DNA of 64,000 bases from VBDM01 sp041496705 (GCA_041496705.1 JBGQFD010000001.1:48284-112283); one strand, 5' to 3'; shown: positions 1-8,393, counted from the stretch's first letter. The notes: generated from the letters alone by a model not told the origin. A program made the numbers and translations.

Positions 1-888
1 GATCGGAACGCCGAGCAAGACCCGGTGCGTTTCCTTTCCGGCGGCATCGCGGTAGACCAGCTCATTCGTGTCGAACTCGTATTCCGGATGTCGCTGGTCG
101 TTCCACTCGTTCAGGAAGTACGTGTAGAAGGGCACGAACAGTCCGTTGCGTGGCTCGCGGTGCTGGAGCGCGAAGACGTACTCGGGCTGTTGGCTGACCT
201 GGAATCCGCTGTGGCAGTGCTGCACCCAGACGTGGTCGCCGAGCACGACCACCTTCCAGAAAGGCTCCTCCTCGTAGAACTTGAGTTTCACCTGCTTTCC
301 CAGCCTGCGCAGCCCGGAGAGGTACGCGATGCTCGCCTCGATCTCGGTTTGCAGGGTGAGCACGGTGATGTCCGGCGGCAGGGAGTCAGCACGCCGGCGC
401 ATGTGCATCCCCACCGGGCTGAGCAGCATCACCCTTACTTCGTAGGCTTTCTCCAACGTTCCACGCAGCAGACTTTCGTCCGAGACGAAGGTGTCGTAGC
501 CGGTCAGCGTCAGGACGAACGCGTCACGTGCTGCCGGAAGCTGCTTCACCAGGACGCGCTCACGCCAGCGCGTCAGCCATCCGCGTCCGCCGTTCCGTGC
601 GTAGACGAGGGATGCAAGCCGCGCGATCCGCACTTTCTGCCGGCCGTCCCAGGCGATCTTGGCGAGATTGAAGAGCAGCGCGAGTATTGAGGCAAGGCCG
701 ATCTCGCTGGCGAGCAGAAAACTGGCGTTGCTTTCGACCTTCGGCCACCACTGATTCAGGATGTAGCTTGCGCCTTGCGGCAGCGAGAAGGCGACGGCAA
801 CCGCAAGCAGGGTCATGAGGCCGTGCGAGAGGATCTGTTTCAGGCTGACCCACAGGCTGTGCGCCTGTATTCCCTGGTGCATCTGCAT
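1..888 (-). CDS. Uncharacterised membrane protein, partial (C-terminus beyond window)
   Basis: I do not recognise the family. The frame is open from an ATG at 888 to base 1, 296 codons, with no stop, so the C-terminus is outside the window. Two hydrophobic segments lie near the N-terminus (roughly residues 18-45 and 60-78). They are followed by a basic stretch and a soluble domain with alternating strands (FVLTLTGYD, YEVRVMLLSPVG, FWKVVVLGDHVWVQ). That pattern loosely resembles phospholipase-D-like folds, but no HKD motif is visible. Its ATG overlaps the TGA of the upstream C39 peptidase gene (TGATG), so translation is probably coupled and the product may work with the PA2778/PA2779 pair. Function unknown. 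Confidence 0.6.
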   Translation of the reverse strand, partial: MQMHQGIQAHSLWVSLKQILSHGLMTLLAVAVAFSLPQGASYILNQWWPKVESNASFLLASEIGLASILALLFNLAKIAWDGRQKVRIARLASLVYARNGGRGWLTRWRERVLVKQLPAARDAFVLTLTGYDTFVSDESLLRGTLEKAYEVRVMLLSPVGMHMRRRADSLPPDITVLTLQTEIEASIAYLSGLRRLGKQVKLKFYEEEPFWKVVVLGDHVWVQHCHSGFQVSQQPEYVFALQHREPRNGLFVPFYTYFLNEWNDQRHPEYEFDTNELVYRDAAGKETHRVLLGVPI

Positions 889-1877
889 CAACGCTGCCAC
901 GCCCGTTCGGTCCTGCCCGCACGCGCGGCAACCGCGTGCAGGGTGCGAGTCGCCGTATCCTCGAGCGGCCCGCCGAGACTCACGGCTATTTGTGCTTCTG
1001 CCAGTGCCTCCTCATAGCGATCGAGGTCGGCGAGCGTCTGCGCAAGGTTATTGTGCGCGGCGGCCGACCGGGGGTGAGTGAGGGTCGCCCGGCGGAAAGC
1101 CCGCTCTGCAGTCTCGAAGTCGCCCTGGACGTAAGCGGTGTTTCCCAGACCGAGGAGCGCCACGAGGTTTTCCGGCGCGCGTCTCAAGACGCTGTCGTAA
1201 GCGGTCCGCGCGGGCTCCGGCTGACCGCCTTTTTCGAGCTTCATGACGGCGCCCAGATAATCCGGAACGGCTAGGCTGGCTGGCAAGCGCTGCGGAGGCA
1301 GCGCGAGCATCGCCCAGCGACCGCCGCCCTTCCACGTGCGTTCGAAGGAATCGAACGTCATCTCGACCCTGCGCTTGCTCCCCGAGCGCAGCACGATGCG
1401 CCCGGCGTCCAAGTCATAGCCGACCGCCACTGCGTAGTGCCAGGCGGGTTTCCAGTCGAAAGCGAGGTTCTGCAGGACGACAACCGGGGTGCCGGCCGCG
1501 ATCTCGGCGAGCAAGTCCGGGAGGTTCGGTTTCAACTCGACTGCAACGAAGCCGTTGCGGCGCGCTGCGGCGAGCATTTCCACCTGGAGGCTGCCGTGTC
1601 TGCCTGGAACATAGACCTGCGGCCGCAACGTCTCCGGCTCGACCGGATTGCCGCCGGCACCGAGCACCATCGCCAAGGCGGCCGGGCCGCACTGGTACTC
1701 GTCCTGCGCGTAGAACGGAACGCCGTCGAGTTCGACGCGTTGCGGAATTTGCTCGAGCCCGTCTTGCGCGACCGCCTGGAGCCGCGGTGCGGCGCAGCCT
1801 GCAAGCGATATCAGCACGAAGCCCAGCGCCAGAAAGCGGCGGGCGCTACGCCGGCACGGCGAGGAGCGATCGCTCAC
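888..1877 (-). CDS. PA2778-family C39-like cysteine peptidase lipoprotein with TPR repeats
   Basis: Probable envelope lipoprotein of 329 residues. The signal peptide ends in a lipobox (SLAGC, Cys about residue 28). A papain-like C39 domain follows, with the Cys in EYQCGPAALAMVLG and the His in AWHYAVAVGYD, which are the expected catalytic pair. From about residue 205 there are TPR-like repeats (ARTAYDSVLRRAPENL, AERAFRRATLTHPRS). The GTG start overlaps the stop of the upstream PA2779-like gene by four bases (GTGA), and its own stop overlaps the next ATG, so three genes are coupled. The pair matches the PA2778/PA2779 families known in Proteobacteria. The substrate is unknown; peptidase activity is inferred from the fold and residues. 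Confidence 0.8.
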   Translation of the reverse strand: MSDRSSPCRRSARRFLALGFVLISLAGCAAPRLQAVAQDGLEQIPQRVELDGVPFYAQDEYQCGPAALAMVLGAGGNPVEPETLRPQVYVPGRHGSLQVEMLAAARRNGFVAVELKPNLPDLLAEIAAGTPVVVLQNLAFDWKPAWHYAVAVGYDLDAGRIVLRSGSKRRVEMTFDSFERTWKGGGRWAMLALPPQRLPASLAVPDYLGAVMKLEKGGQPEPARTAYDSVLRRAPENLVALLGLGNTAYVQGDFETAERAFRRATLTHPRSAAAHNNLAQTLADLDRYEEALAEAQIAVSLGGPLEDTATRTLHAVAARAGRTERAWQR

Positions 1878-2281
1878 TTGGCCGTGCGGGTGAAGCTAAA
1901 CACTTTGGTGAACCCCAGTATGTCGGTCACCAGGAGAATGACGAACGCCAGGAACCCGACCAAGAGGGCGGCCGAGATCGCATCGCCGCCTGCGGGAAGC
2001 GCGTCCAGGCGCGCGGCAACGCGCTCGATTTCGTCATCGCTCAGGGCGTCCACCCGGGCCTTCGCGTCCGAGGCGCTGACGCCATGGCGCTCCAGCCCGG
2101 CACGGACGTCGTCGCGCGCGAGAAGGGTCGCAATTCGTTCGCGCGCGCTGGCGCGCAGCGGCTGTACGGTGTCCGCCTCATCGGTCGCGACCAGTTCCGC
2201 GTGAGCCACCGGAACCGGCAGGCCGAAGCAGAACATGCTGACGACGAGCACGCGCGCGACGCTCCTGTAGACGCTCTTCAT
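1874..2281 (-). CDS. PA2779-family exported protein
   Basis: Small exported protein of 135 residues. The N-terminal signal peptide probably ends at VAHA. A predicted helical middle segment follows, with ARERIATLLARDDVRAGLERHGVSASDAKARVDALSDDE and a conserved-looking DALSDDEIERVAARLDALPAGG stretch. One C-terminal membrane helix (about 104-125) is capped by basic residues. The organisation is that of the PA2779 family, almost always found beside a PA2778-type C39 peptidase, as here. It may be a membrane-anchored partner or substrate of that peptidase; the role is not established. It overlaps the next gene by four bases. A ribosome-binding-like AGGAGA lies just upstream of the ATG at 2281. Confidence 0.75.
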   Translation of the reverse strand: MKSVYRSVARVLVVSMFCFGLPVPVAHAELVATDEADTVQPLRASARERIATLLARDDVRAGLERHGVSASDAKARVDALSDDEIERVAARLDALPAGGDAISAALLVGFLAFVILLVTDILGFTKVFSFTRTAK

Positions 2282-2323
2282 GTTGTTCTCTCCTGGGTTG
2301 AATCGTTCGTGGGTAGCGGAATC

Positions 2324-2806
2324 TTACCCCCGCACGAGCTTTCCCTCGACCACGCGCACCTTGTCGCCGACGGCGAACGCGGGAGGGCTTGAGAGCGACA
2401 CGGTGCGAAACGACCCGTCGTCCATGCGCACCGTAACGCGGTAGGCGTGGCGCTTCTTCACCCCCGGCTCGCCCGTGGCAAAGGCACCCCCAGCGAAACC
2501 CAGGATCGTCGTGGAGCGACCCGCCTCCGCATCACCGCGCCGTCCGCCGGCTTGCAGTCCTGCGGGAGCCCCGGCATCGGCGCCGTTTTCTGCAGACTCG
2601 TCTCGAACTTCGAGAATCCGGATCGATACAACCCCGCCACAAATCGCGCAACTACCGGCCCGAGCCGTCACGGCCGCCGGCGCTACCGCCCCCGGCCGAA
2701 CCCCGGGGTGTCCGCTGAGCATCTCGATCGCCAAGCCGAGCAGGGCTGCGCCGGCCGCGATTGCTGCCAGCGGGCCGATCCAGGCCCAGGACGTTCTAGC
2801 GCTCAT
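2324..2806 (-). CDS. SlyB-like membrane-anchored protein
   Basis: Predicted 160-residue protein anchored by one N-terminal helix (about residues 9-28). It has a CAICGGV motif around residue 53 and ends in a small beta domain (YRVTVRMDDGSFRT ... VGDKVRVVEGKLV) that closely resembles the C-terminus of SlyB/glycine-zipper envelope proteins. The classical glycine zipper is shortened to ILGFAGGAFATGEPG. I chose the ATG at 2806 because the longer frame back to a TTG at 2890 adds an arginine-rich segment unlike a signal sequence. It probably helps maintain envelope integrity, by family resemblance only. Confidence 0.65.
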   Translation of the reverse strand: MSARTSWAWIGPLAAIAAGAALLGLAIEMLSGHPGVRPGAVAPAAVTARAGSCAICGGVVSIRILEVRDESAENGADAGAPAGLQAGGRRGDAEAGRSTTILGFAGGAFATGEPGVKKRHAYRVTVRMDDGSFRTVSLSSPPAFAVGDKVRVVEGKLVRG

Positions 2807-3029
2807 GAATAGCTTCTCCCTCGGGACGCGTACGCGCCTGGACGAGTTTCCGGCGCGACAGAATCGTGCAATTCCGGCAGGACACGGCAAGCACCGTGCC
2901 AGAGAGTACTTGAACAGTCGCTTCAGATAGTTATGCGGGAAATCGAGACGCGCACCGAGCCCGAAGTGTCACCTGAGGACGACGCCCGCTTGAGCGCAAC
3001 CGAGAATCAAGCTGAATCGAAAAGGATTT

Positions 3030-3056
3030 GCCCTGTCGCCCCGGGGCGACACGGGG
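3030..3056 (-). terminator. Possible terminator hairpin after glrR
   Basis: A perfect 18-base palindrome, TGTCGCCCC/GGGGCGACA (3034-3051), with further C/G pairing outside one mismatch, lies 15 bases beyond the glrR stop. The downstream T-run on the minus strand is weak (CCTTTTC about 12 bases later), so termination may be partial or Rho-assisted. It fits the end of the glrK operon. Confidence 0.4.
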
Positions 3057-3065
3057 CACGCGCGT

Positions 3066-4406
3066 TCAGCTCTTTTCGAGCTTGAACATCTTGGATTCGA
3101 GCTGGTGGCGCTCCAGGAGCTTGTAGAACTCGGTGCGGTTGCGCTGCGCAAGCTTCGCCGCCTGGGTTACGTTGCCCCCGGTCATACGCAGAATGCGAAC
3201 CAGATAGTCGCGCTCGAATGCGCCGCGGGCCTGTTCGAGCGAAGCGAGCGGCATCGGCTGCTCCTTGAGCGCTTGCTGCGCCAGGGAGGCCGGTACTACG
3301 CCGGAGGGGCACAGTGCCACCATCTGTTCCACCGCGTTGACCAGCTGGCGCACGTTTCCGGGCCACGCCGCTGCGAGGAGCAGCTCAAGCGCCTCTGGCG
3401 CAAAAGCGCTCACATCCTTCTTGTAGCGCTCGGCGGTGCTCTTGAGGTAGTGCATGGCGATGGGAGCGATGTCCTCGCGCCGCTCGGCGAGAGGCGGCAA
3501 CGCCAGGGAAACGACGTTCAGGCGGTAATACAAGTCTTCCCGGAAGCGCCCTGCTTTCATCTGGGCGTCGAGGTCCCGGTGCGTGGCGGAGATGACGCGC
3601 ACGTCCACCGGCATGCCCTGCGTGGCTCCGACCGGCCGCACCTCGTGGTCCTGCAGCACGCGAAGCAGCTTCGCTTGGAGAGACAACGGCATGTCGCCGA
3701 TCTCGTCCAGGAAAAGCGTGCCGCCGTCGGCCGCAGGCACCAACCCCTTGTGATCGTACATCGCACCGGTAAAAGACCCCTTTCGATGGCCGAACAACTC
3801 CGATTCGAGCAGGTTTTCGGGAATCGCGGCGCAGTTCACGGCCACGAAGGGCCCGTCGGCGCGGCGGCTGGCACGGTGGATAGCCCGAGCGAGGAGTTCC
3901 TTTCCGGTGCCGCTGGCACCCTGGATGAATACGCTCGCATCCGATTGAGCGACCAGCCGCGCCTGGTGGAGCACGTTCTCCATCTTGGGGCTCTGCGTCA
4001 CGAACTCGCGCCGCCAGTCCTCCTCGATTGTCCCCGGCCCGGATCCAGAGAGCCGCAGCGCCTGCTCGACCTGCTCGAGCAACTGTTTTCCGTCGAACGG
4101 CTTGGGCTGAAAACCGAATACACCGCGCCGGGTGGCGGAAACGGCGTCGGGGATCGTGCCATGCGCGGTCAGGATGATGACGGGGAGCATCGGCGCCTGC
4201 TTGCGCACCTCCTCGAAAAGAGACATGCCGTCCATCCCGCCCATTTTGAGGTCGGTGATGATCAGGTCGGGCCGGGATGCTGCGAGCGCGGCGAGCGCCC
4301 TTTCGCCGCTGTCCACAGCCTGAACGCGGTAGCCCGCGGCGCTCAAACGCAATGACAACAGCTTGAGGATGTCAGCGTCGTCGTCGACGAGAAGAATCGT
4401 GCTCAT
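3066..4406 (-). CDS. glrR: Sigma-54-dependent response regulator GlrR/QseF
   Basis: Two-component response regulator that activates sigma-54 promoters. It has 446 residues, the usual length. The receiver domain (1-115) has the acidic pocket VDDD and phospho-acceptor Asp52 in ITDLKMGGMDG. The AAA+ domain has Walker A GASGTGKE (163-170) and a GSFTGA loop (210-215; most family members have GAFTGA). The C-terminal helix-turn-helix (NVTQAAKLAQRNRTEFYKLL) has the RTEFYKLL ending typical of GlrR. The start overlaps the QseG-like gene by ATGA, and the order glrK-qseG-glrR is that of enterobacteria. In E. coli GlrR controls glmY and rpoE, but the targets here are unknown. Confidence 0.9.
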   Translation of the reverse strand: MSTILLVDDDADILKLLSLRLSAAGYRVQAVDSGERALAALAASRPDLIITDLKMGGMDGMSLFEEVRKQAPMLPVIILTAHGTIPDAVSATRRGVFGFQPKPFDGKQLLEQVEQALRLSGSGPGTIEEDWRREFVTQSPKMENVLHQARLVAQSDASVFIQGASGTGKELLARAIHRASRRADGPFVAVNCAAIPENLLESELFGHRKGSFTGAMYDHKGLVPAADGGTLFLDEIGDMPLSLQAKLLRVLQDHEVRPVGATQGMPVDVRVISATHRDLDAQMKAGRFREDLYYRLNVVSLALPPLAERREDIAPIAMHYLKSTAERYKKDVSAFAPEALELLLAAAWPGNVRQLVNAVEQMVALCPSGVVPASLAQQALKEQPMPLASLEQARGAFERDYLVRILRMTGGNVTQAAKLAQRNRTEFYKLLERHQLESKMFKLEKS

Positions 4407-4909
4407 TTTGGTCGTGCCTTTTCGCGCTCGATGATCCCGCGTTCGATGGCTTTCAAAGCGTCGAGTTGTTCCCGCAACTGCGCCGAGCGACGCTGCTCCC
4501 GGGTGCGCTCGCTGATCTGCGCGTACAGCAGCCCTGCAAACTGCTGCAGCGACCCCTTCGGCAGCTCGAGGGCGGCGGACTCGGCGAGCGGCTCGAGCAA
4601 GCCGGCCGCGCGAGTGTCGTCGTTGAAAGCGGTTCCGGGCAGGGCGAGCAGCAGTGCCAGCCTGACCCGCCCATAGACGCCCCGGCCCTTGGAAAACATC
4701 TGGGTCGAAACGTTCAACTCACGCCGCTGCTCGTCAGCATGCATGGCCGCGACTCGCTGAACGTAACCGACGAGTTCCGCGACCACGCGGGCTTCTTCGG
4801 CCTCGCGTGTCTGCACTACGGCGGGCGAGTTCCCGCCCGCGAACGGAAAAGCCGCGCAGCCGGCCAGTACCGAAGCCCACGTTGCCATTATCGCCAGACT
4901 AAGACGCAC
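4403..4909 (-). CDS. QseG-like lipoprotein between glrK and glrR
   Basis: Predicted outer-membrane lipoprotein of about 168 residues. From a GTG at 4909 the N-terminus MRLSLAIMATWASVLAGC is a good lipoprotein signal. An ATG at 4888 is the alternative and would leave the signal too short. The mature part is mostly helical (EEARVVAELVGYVQRV; C-terminal LREQLDALKAIERGIIEREKA), like QseG/YfhG. In E. coli QseG sits in the outer membrane and modulates the sensor kinase QseE/GlrK. The gene overlaps glrK by 11 bases and glrR by 4, so the three are translated together. Sequence identity to QseG looks low; the call rests heavily on position. Confidence 0.75.
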   Translation of the reverse strand: MRLSLAIMATWASVLAGCAAFPFAGGNSPAVVQTREAEEARVVAELVGYVQRVAAMHADEQRRELNVSTQMFSKGRGVYGRVRLALLLALPGTAFNDDTRAAGLLEPLAESAALELPKGSLQQFAGLLYAQISERTREQRRSAQLREQLDALKAIERGIIEREKARPK

Positions 4910-6374
4910 GGCCCCGGGACGCAGCGGCGACGAGCGGAATCGAGACGCGGAAATGCGCACCGCCGGCCTGGTTGTCCACGACCTCGACCCTCCCCGCATG
5001 AGCAACAACGAACTCCCTGACGATGGCGAGCCCCAGGCCGCTGCCCTGCACCCGACCGTGATGCTGGTACTCGCCCTGATAGAACCAGTCGAAAATCCTC
5101 TCCCCATCCTCGGGCGGTATACCCGGGCCCGCGTCCCCGACGTCCAAAATCACGTTATCTCCCTCGCGTCGCAGCGCCAAGGAAATAATACCCCCATCGG
5201 GGGAGTATTTGATCGCGTTTGAAACTAGGTTGGCCACCACCGCGCGCAGCTTGTCCGCGTCCGCCTCGAGAGCGACAGGCTGCAGTTGCAGTTCCGCGCG
5301 AATGCCCCTGGCCCGGGCCGCAAGCCGATGATCCTCGATGACCTGGTCCACGATGCGATCGAGTCGCAGCATCGACATGTCCAGTCGCCCGACACTCTCC
5401 TGGGCGCGGTGGTAACTGAGCAGGTCTTCGATCAGAGCCTGCAGCTGCACGCTCTTCTGCTGCAAGATGGCGACGATCTCCCGTTGCGGAGCGGCGAGCG
5501 GTCCGGCCGTTCCTTCCATCAAGAGTTCCGAGCCTTCCCGCAACGCCGTGAGCGGCGTCTTCAGCTCATGCGAGACGTGGCGCAGGAAGAATCGCTTTTG
5601 CTGTTCCAGCTCGATCAGCCGCTGGCGCAGCCACTCTAGGCGCCCCCCGAGATACTTCAGGTCGGCCGGCCCGCCGACGCGAATGCCGGCATCGAACTCA
5701 CCCGCACCCAGCCGCCGGATCGCCTGGTCGAGTTGCCGGATCGGCCTGGCGATGAGCAGCGTAACCCCGACGGCCAGGAATATTCCCAGCGGAATCGTGG
5801 CCGCCAGCTGTAACCAGAGCGTTTTCTGCGCGCGCTCGGCCGTGCGACGCATTGAGTCGATCTCCCGATCGATCAGGGCGTTGCTCGTGTTCAGCACTTC
5901 ACGAGCCAGCTCCGACAGCGAGACATAGCCTTCTATGAGGGCCGTCTTCTCCGCGCGAACCGACGGACGGCGCAGCAAGGTTTCGTACAATCCCTGTTCC
6001 TTGTCGATCGTGGCGTTGAGGCCGCGCAATTGCAGTTCGTCCAGCGGCTGCAGGGACAGTTCGCTCGTGTTGGATTTGAAGTTCCCTCTCAACCTGGCGT
6101 AGTCGTTGAGGAGCTCCGCGTCATCGAGGATCAGGTACTGGCGCGCCACCCGCTCGAGCGCCGTCGTCTGCTCGACCAGCAAGCGGCTGCCGCGCGAAGC
6201 CTGGGCTGCCTGCGAGACTGCGGTCTGACTTTGCCCCGCAAGCTCCTCGACGTACACTGCCGCGTTGTAGAACGCCACGATCAACGGCGCGGCCACCAGT
6301 GCGAACGCGAGCAGCAGCAGGCTGAGGAACGATCTGGGGTAGTAGCGACGGGGAAAGTCGAGCCCGATTTTCAT
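4899..6374 (-). CDS. glrK: Sensor histidine kinase GlrK/QseE
   Basis: Membrane sensor kinase of 491 residues that should phosphorylate GlrR. The domain order is TM1 (15-36), a helical periplasmic sensor domain (about 40-185), TM2 (187-208) and HAMP (210-262). The HisKA phospho-acceptor is His269 in HVSHELKTPLTALREG, and the ATPase domain has N-box NAIKYSPDGG, G1 DAGPGIPPED and G2 GSGLGLAIV. All motifs expected for an active kinase are visible. It is the first gene of the operon; its ATG at 6374 has no clear Shine-Dalgarno sequence, and the folA promoter overlaps this region on the other strand. Confidence 0.9.
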   Translation of the reverse strand: MKIGLDFPRRYYPRSFLSLLLLAFALVAAPLIVAFYNAAVYVEELAGQSQTAVSQAAQASRGSRLLVEQTTALERVARQYLILDDAELLNDYARLRGNFKSNTSELSLQPLDELQLRGLNATIDKEQGLYETLLRRPSVRAEKTALIEGYVSLSELAREVLNTSNALIDREIDSMRRTAERAQKTLWLQLAATIPLGIFLAVGVTLLIARPIRQLDQAIRRLGAGEFDAGIRVGGPADLKYLGGRLEWLRQRLIELEQQKRFFLRHVSHELKTPLTALREGSELLMEGTAGPLAAPQREIVAILQQKSVQLQALIEDLLSYHRAQESVGRLDMSMLRLDRIVDQVIEDHRLAARARGIRAELQLQPVALEADADKLRAVVANLVSNAIKYSPDGGIISLALRREGDNVILDVGDAGPGIPPEDGERIFDWFYQGEYQHHGRVQGSGLGLAIVREFVVAHAGRVEVVDNQAGGAHFRVSIPLVAAASRGRAS

Positions 6375-6380
6375 CGACGC

Positions 6381-6386
6381 TATAAT
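6381..6386 (+). promoter_or_regulatory. Candidate -10 box for folA
   Basis: A perfect TATAAT lies 81 bases upstream of the folA ATG, directly next to the glrK start on the other strand. No convincing -35 hexamer is seen 16-18 bases upstream, so the assignment rests on the -10 and position. Confidence 0.45.
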
Positions 6387-6466
6387 GCCGGAGTTTTCGA
6401 CCGGACGCGCCGCGCCGAAACCGCGCAGAGCCCGGCAACAGACATTTCAGCCGGTTACCAATAACC

Positions 6467-6964
6467 ATGAGCCTCGCCCGATCCGTCTCTATCATCGCCG
6501 CGGTGGGCGGCAACAGGGTCATAGGTCGCGGCGGCCGCTTGCCGTGGCACCTTCCGAACGATCTGAAGCATTTCAAGCAGGTGACCCTTGGCCACACCGT
6601 GATCATGGGACGCAAGACCTTCGAGGCCATCGGCAAACCTCTGGCGAGGCGCAGCAACGTCGTCGTGACGCGATCGCGCGAGTGGAATCACCTGGGCTGC
6701 AGAACCGCTGCATCACTCGAGGCGGCTCTGGAAACTCTAGGGCCGGCGGAGGCCCCTTTCGTAATCGGCGGCGCGGAAATCTACGCACTCGCCCTGCCCA
6801 TCGCGGGACGCCTCTGCCTGACGGAAATCGAGCGCGATTTCGACGGCGATACCTTCTTTCCCGAGTTCAACCGGGCCCAGTGGCACGAGGTATCACGCGA
6901 GTCGCAGGTGCTCGAAGGCGGCGACGGCTTCCGTTACGCCTTCGTCGAGTACCGGCGCGGCTAG
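6467..6964 (+). CDS. folA: Dihydrofolate reductase
   Basis: Cytosolic enzyme reducing dihydrofolate to tetrahydrofolate with NADPH. The 165 residues are a full-length bacterial DHFR. Visible signatures are the Met20-loop region GGNRVIGRGGRLPWHLPND with the catalytic acid Asp32, the NADPH-binding MGRKTFEAIGKPLARRSNVVV, FVIGGAEIYALALP, and LTEIERDFDGDTFFPEF near the end. It is transcribed away from glrK, with a TATAAT in the short intergenic space, and converges on the decarboxylase gene 28 bases beyond its stop. It joins folK (52138) in the folate pathway represented in the window. Confidence 0.97.
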   Translation: MSLARSVSIIAAVGGNRVIGRGGRLPWHLPNDLKHFKQVTLGHTVIMGRKTFEAIGKPLARRSNVVVTRSREWNHLGCRTAASLEAALETLGPAEAPFVIGGAEIYALALPIAGRLCLTEIERDFDGDTFFPEFNRAQWHEVSRESQVLEGGDGFRYAFVEYRRG

Positions 6965-6992
6965 AAGCCCGCGCCGTTCCTGCTGCAATCCG

Positions 6993-8210
6993 CTAGATCA
7001 CCCGGACTTCCGGTAGCGGAAACCCGTTGAAGGTGCTCGCGTAGGCCGTCGTATACGCGCCGGCATTCTTGAGGTAGATGTAGTCGCCTTCCTGGAGGTC
7101 CGAAGGCAACGGCTCGTCGCGCATCACGACATCTATCGAATCGCAGGTCGGCCCGGCCACGTTCCACGGAATGTCAGGCCCGGAGCGGTCGGTGCGAATC
7201 TTGTACTTGAGCCCTTCGGCCGTTTCTATAATTCCGCCGAACAGACCCGCGTCGAGATGCATCCAGCGCTTGCCGGCGCGTAGCGCCGTACCCATGATGC
7301 GGCAGACGAAGTAGCCGGCATCGGAGACCAGGAACCGCCCAGGTTCGGCAATCACCCGTACCGAGGCCGGAAACGTTTCCAGCGAGCGGTTAACGACCTC
7401 GCCGATGACCTCGATGGCCGGAATCGGTTTTACGTGCCTGACCGGAAATCCCCCCCCGATGTTGAGGAGGCGCGGGTTGAGCCCGGCCTTGGCCATCTGA
7501 TCGAAAACCGCGCGCGCCTTCTCGATGCCTACGCGCCAATTCTCGGGGTTGCGACATTGCGAACCCACGTGAAAGGCGATACCGGCCAGGTCGGCCTTGA
7601 TTTTCGCGGAGGTGGCGATGATTTCGCGAATCTCGGAGGCGTGGGCGCCGAACTTGCCGGCAAGCGGCCAGTCGCTGCCGATGTTGGGCGTATCGATGCG
7701 CAGGTAAAGTTTGGCGTCGGCCTTGACCGAATGGATTTTCCTGACCTCATCCACGCTGTCGACGACGAACCATTCCACGCCCTTGGCGGCCGCGTGCGCG
7801 ACAAAATCGCGCGGCTTGATCGGATTCGAATAGTAGATTTCGCTCGCCGGTACGCCGAGGGACGTGAGCAAATCGACTTCGGCGGTCGAGGCAATCTCGA
7901 ATCCGGCGCCCTCTTCGATCAGTACCCTGACGACGCGCGGGTCCGGATTGGCTTTGACCGCGTAGTGCGGATGCACGCGCGGCATGGCCGCAACGAAGCG
8001 CCGCGATTTTTCGCGAACGATGCTCGAATCTATCAGTAGGAAGGGCTTGCCGTAGCCGTCTTTGGCGGCTGCCCGGACCTTCTCGAAGTCCAGGCTCGAC
8101 TCAGGGTGAGAGTCGAAAAGATGGGATTGTTCAAATGCCTGCTGTCGGATGGATCTGATGGTTTTTCTTGCTACGCCGGCGCGCATCTGCATCGGAAGGG
8201 TCTCCAGCAC
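6993..8210 (-). CDS. Ornithine/lysine decarboxylase (alanine-racemase fold, type III PLP)
   Basis: PLP-dependent decarboxylase that makes putrescine from ornithine, or cadaverine from lysine. It has 405 residues. The lysine that binds PLP is Lys86 in HYAVKANPD; HVGSQ and GGGFPVRH are in the barrel; EPGRFLVSDAG binds phosphate; GPTCDSID carries the catalytic Cys and substrate-binding Asp. These are eukaryotic-type ODC features. Specificity between ornithine and lysine cannot be read by eye. The GTG at 8210 is taken as the start because it follows the stop of a 21-codon leader ORF by four bases; in-frame ATGs occur at 8192 and 8186. There is no strong ribosome-binding site of its own, which fits coupling to the leader. 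Confidence 0.88.
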   Translation of the reverse strand: MLETLPMQMRAGVARKTIRSIRQQAFEQSHLFDSHPESSLDFEKVRAAAKDGYGKPFLLIDSSIVREKSRRFVAAMPRVHPHYAVKANPDPRVVRVLIEEGAGFEIASTAEVDLLTSLGVPASEIYYSNPIKPRDFVAHAAAKGVEWFVVDSVDEVRKIHSVKADAKLYLRIDTPNIGSDWPLAGKFGAHASEIREIIATSAKIKADLAGIAFHVGSQCRNPENWRVGIEKARAVFDQMAKAGLNPRLLNIGGGFPVRHVKPIPAIEVIGEVVNRSLETFPASVRVIAEPGRFLVSDAGYFVCRIMGTALRAGKRWMHLDAGLFGGIIETAEGLKYKIRTDRSGPDIPWNVAGPTCDSIDVVMRDEPLPSDLQEGDYIYLKNAGAYTTAYASTFNGFPLPEVRVI

Positions 8211-8214
8211 GAAC

Positions 8215-8280
8215 CTACGTTACGGGAATGTCGAGTTCGGAAAAATCCTGCGAGCCGTAGCACTCCCTAGTGCTTGTCAT
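8215..8280 (-). CDS. Putative 21-residue leader peptide of the decarboxylase gene
   Basis: A short ORF, MTSTRECYGSQDFSELDIPVT, starts at an ATG preceded by a near-perfect Shine-Dalgarno (AGAAGGAGGTCATC). It ends with TAG four bases before the GTG of the decarboxylase gene. It lies about 107 bases downstream of a strong-looking promoter. The signal is far better than that of the gene it precedes, so ribosomes probably enter here and reach the decarboxylase by coupling. Ornithine decarboxylase genes in enterobacteria are controlled by a short leader ORF (speF/orf34), but this peptide is not visibly related. A regulatory role is inference. Confidence 0.6.
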   Translation of the reverse strand: MTSTRECYGSQDFSELDIPVT

Positions 8281-8393
8281 GATGACCTCCTTCTGTGCTG
8301 GTTCGCCACGCATGTCCAATTCCCCAAAAAACATCGGGCCCGGGTTTGACCGTCCGCATTGCAGACAACCGAACCGCAGCCCGTTTGCACACG

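Noticed and set aside
2807..2890. N-terminal extension of the SlyB-like protein from a TTG
   Set aside because: The extra residues are Arg-rich and would bury the membrane helix; the ATG at 2806 gives a normal N-terminus.
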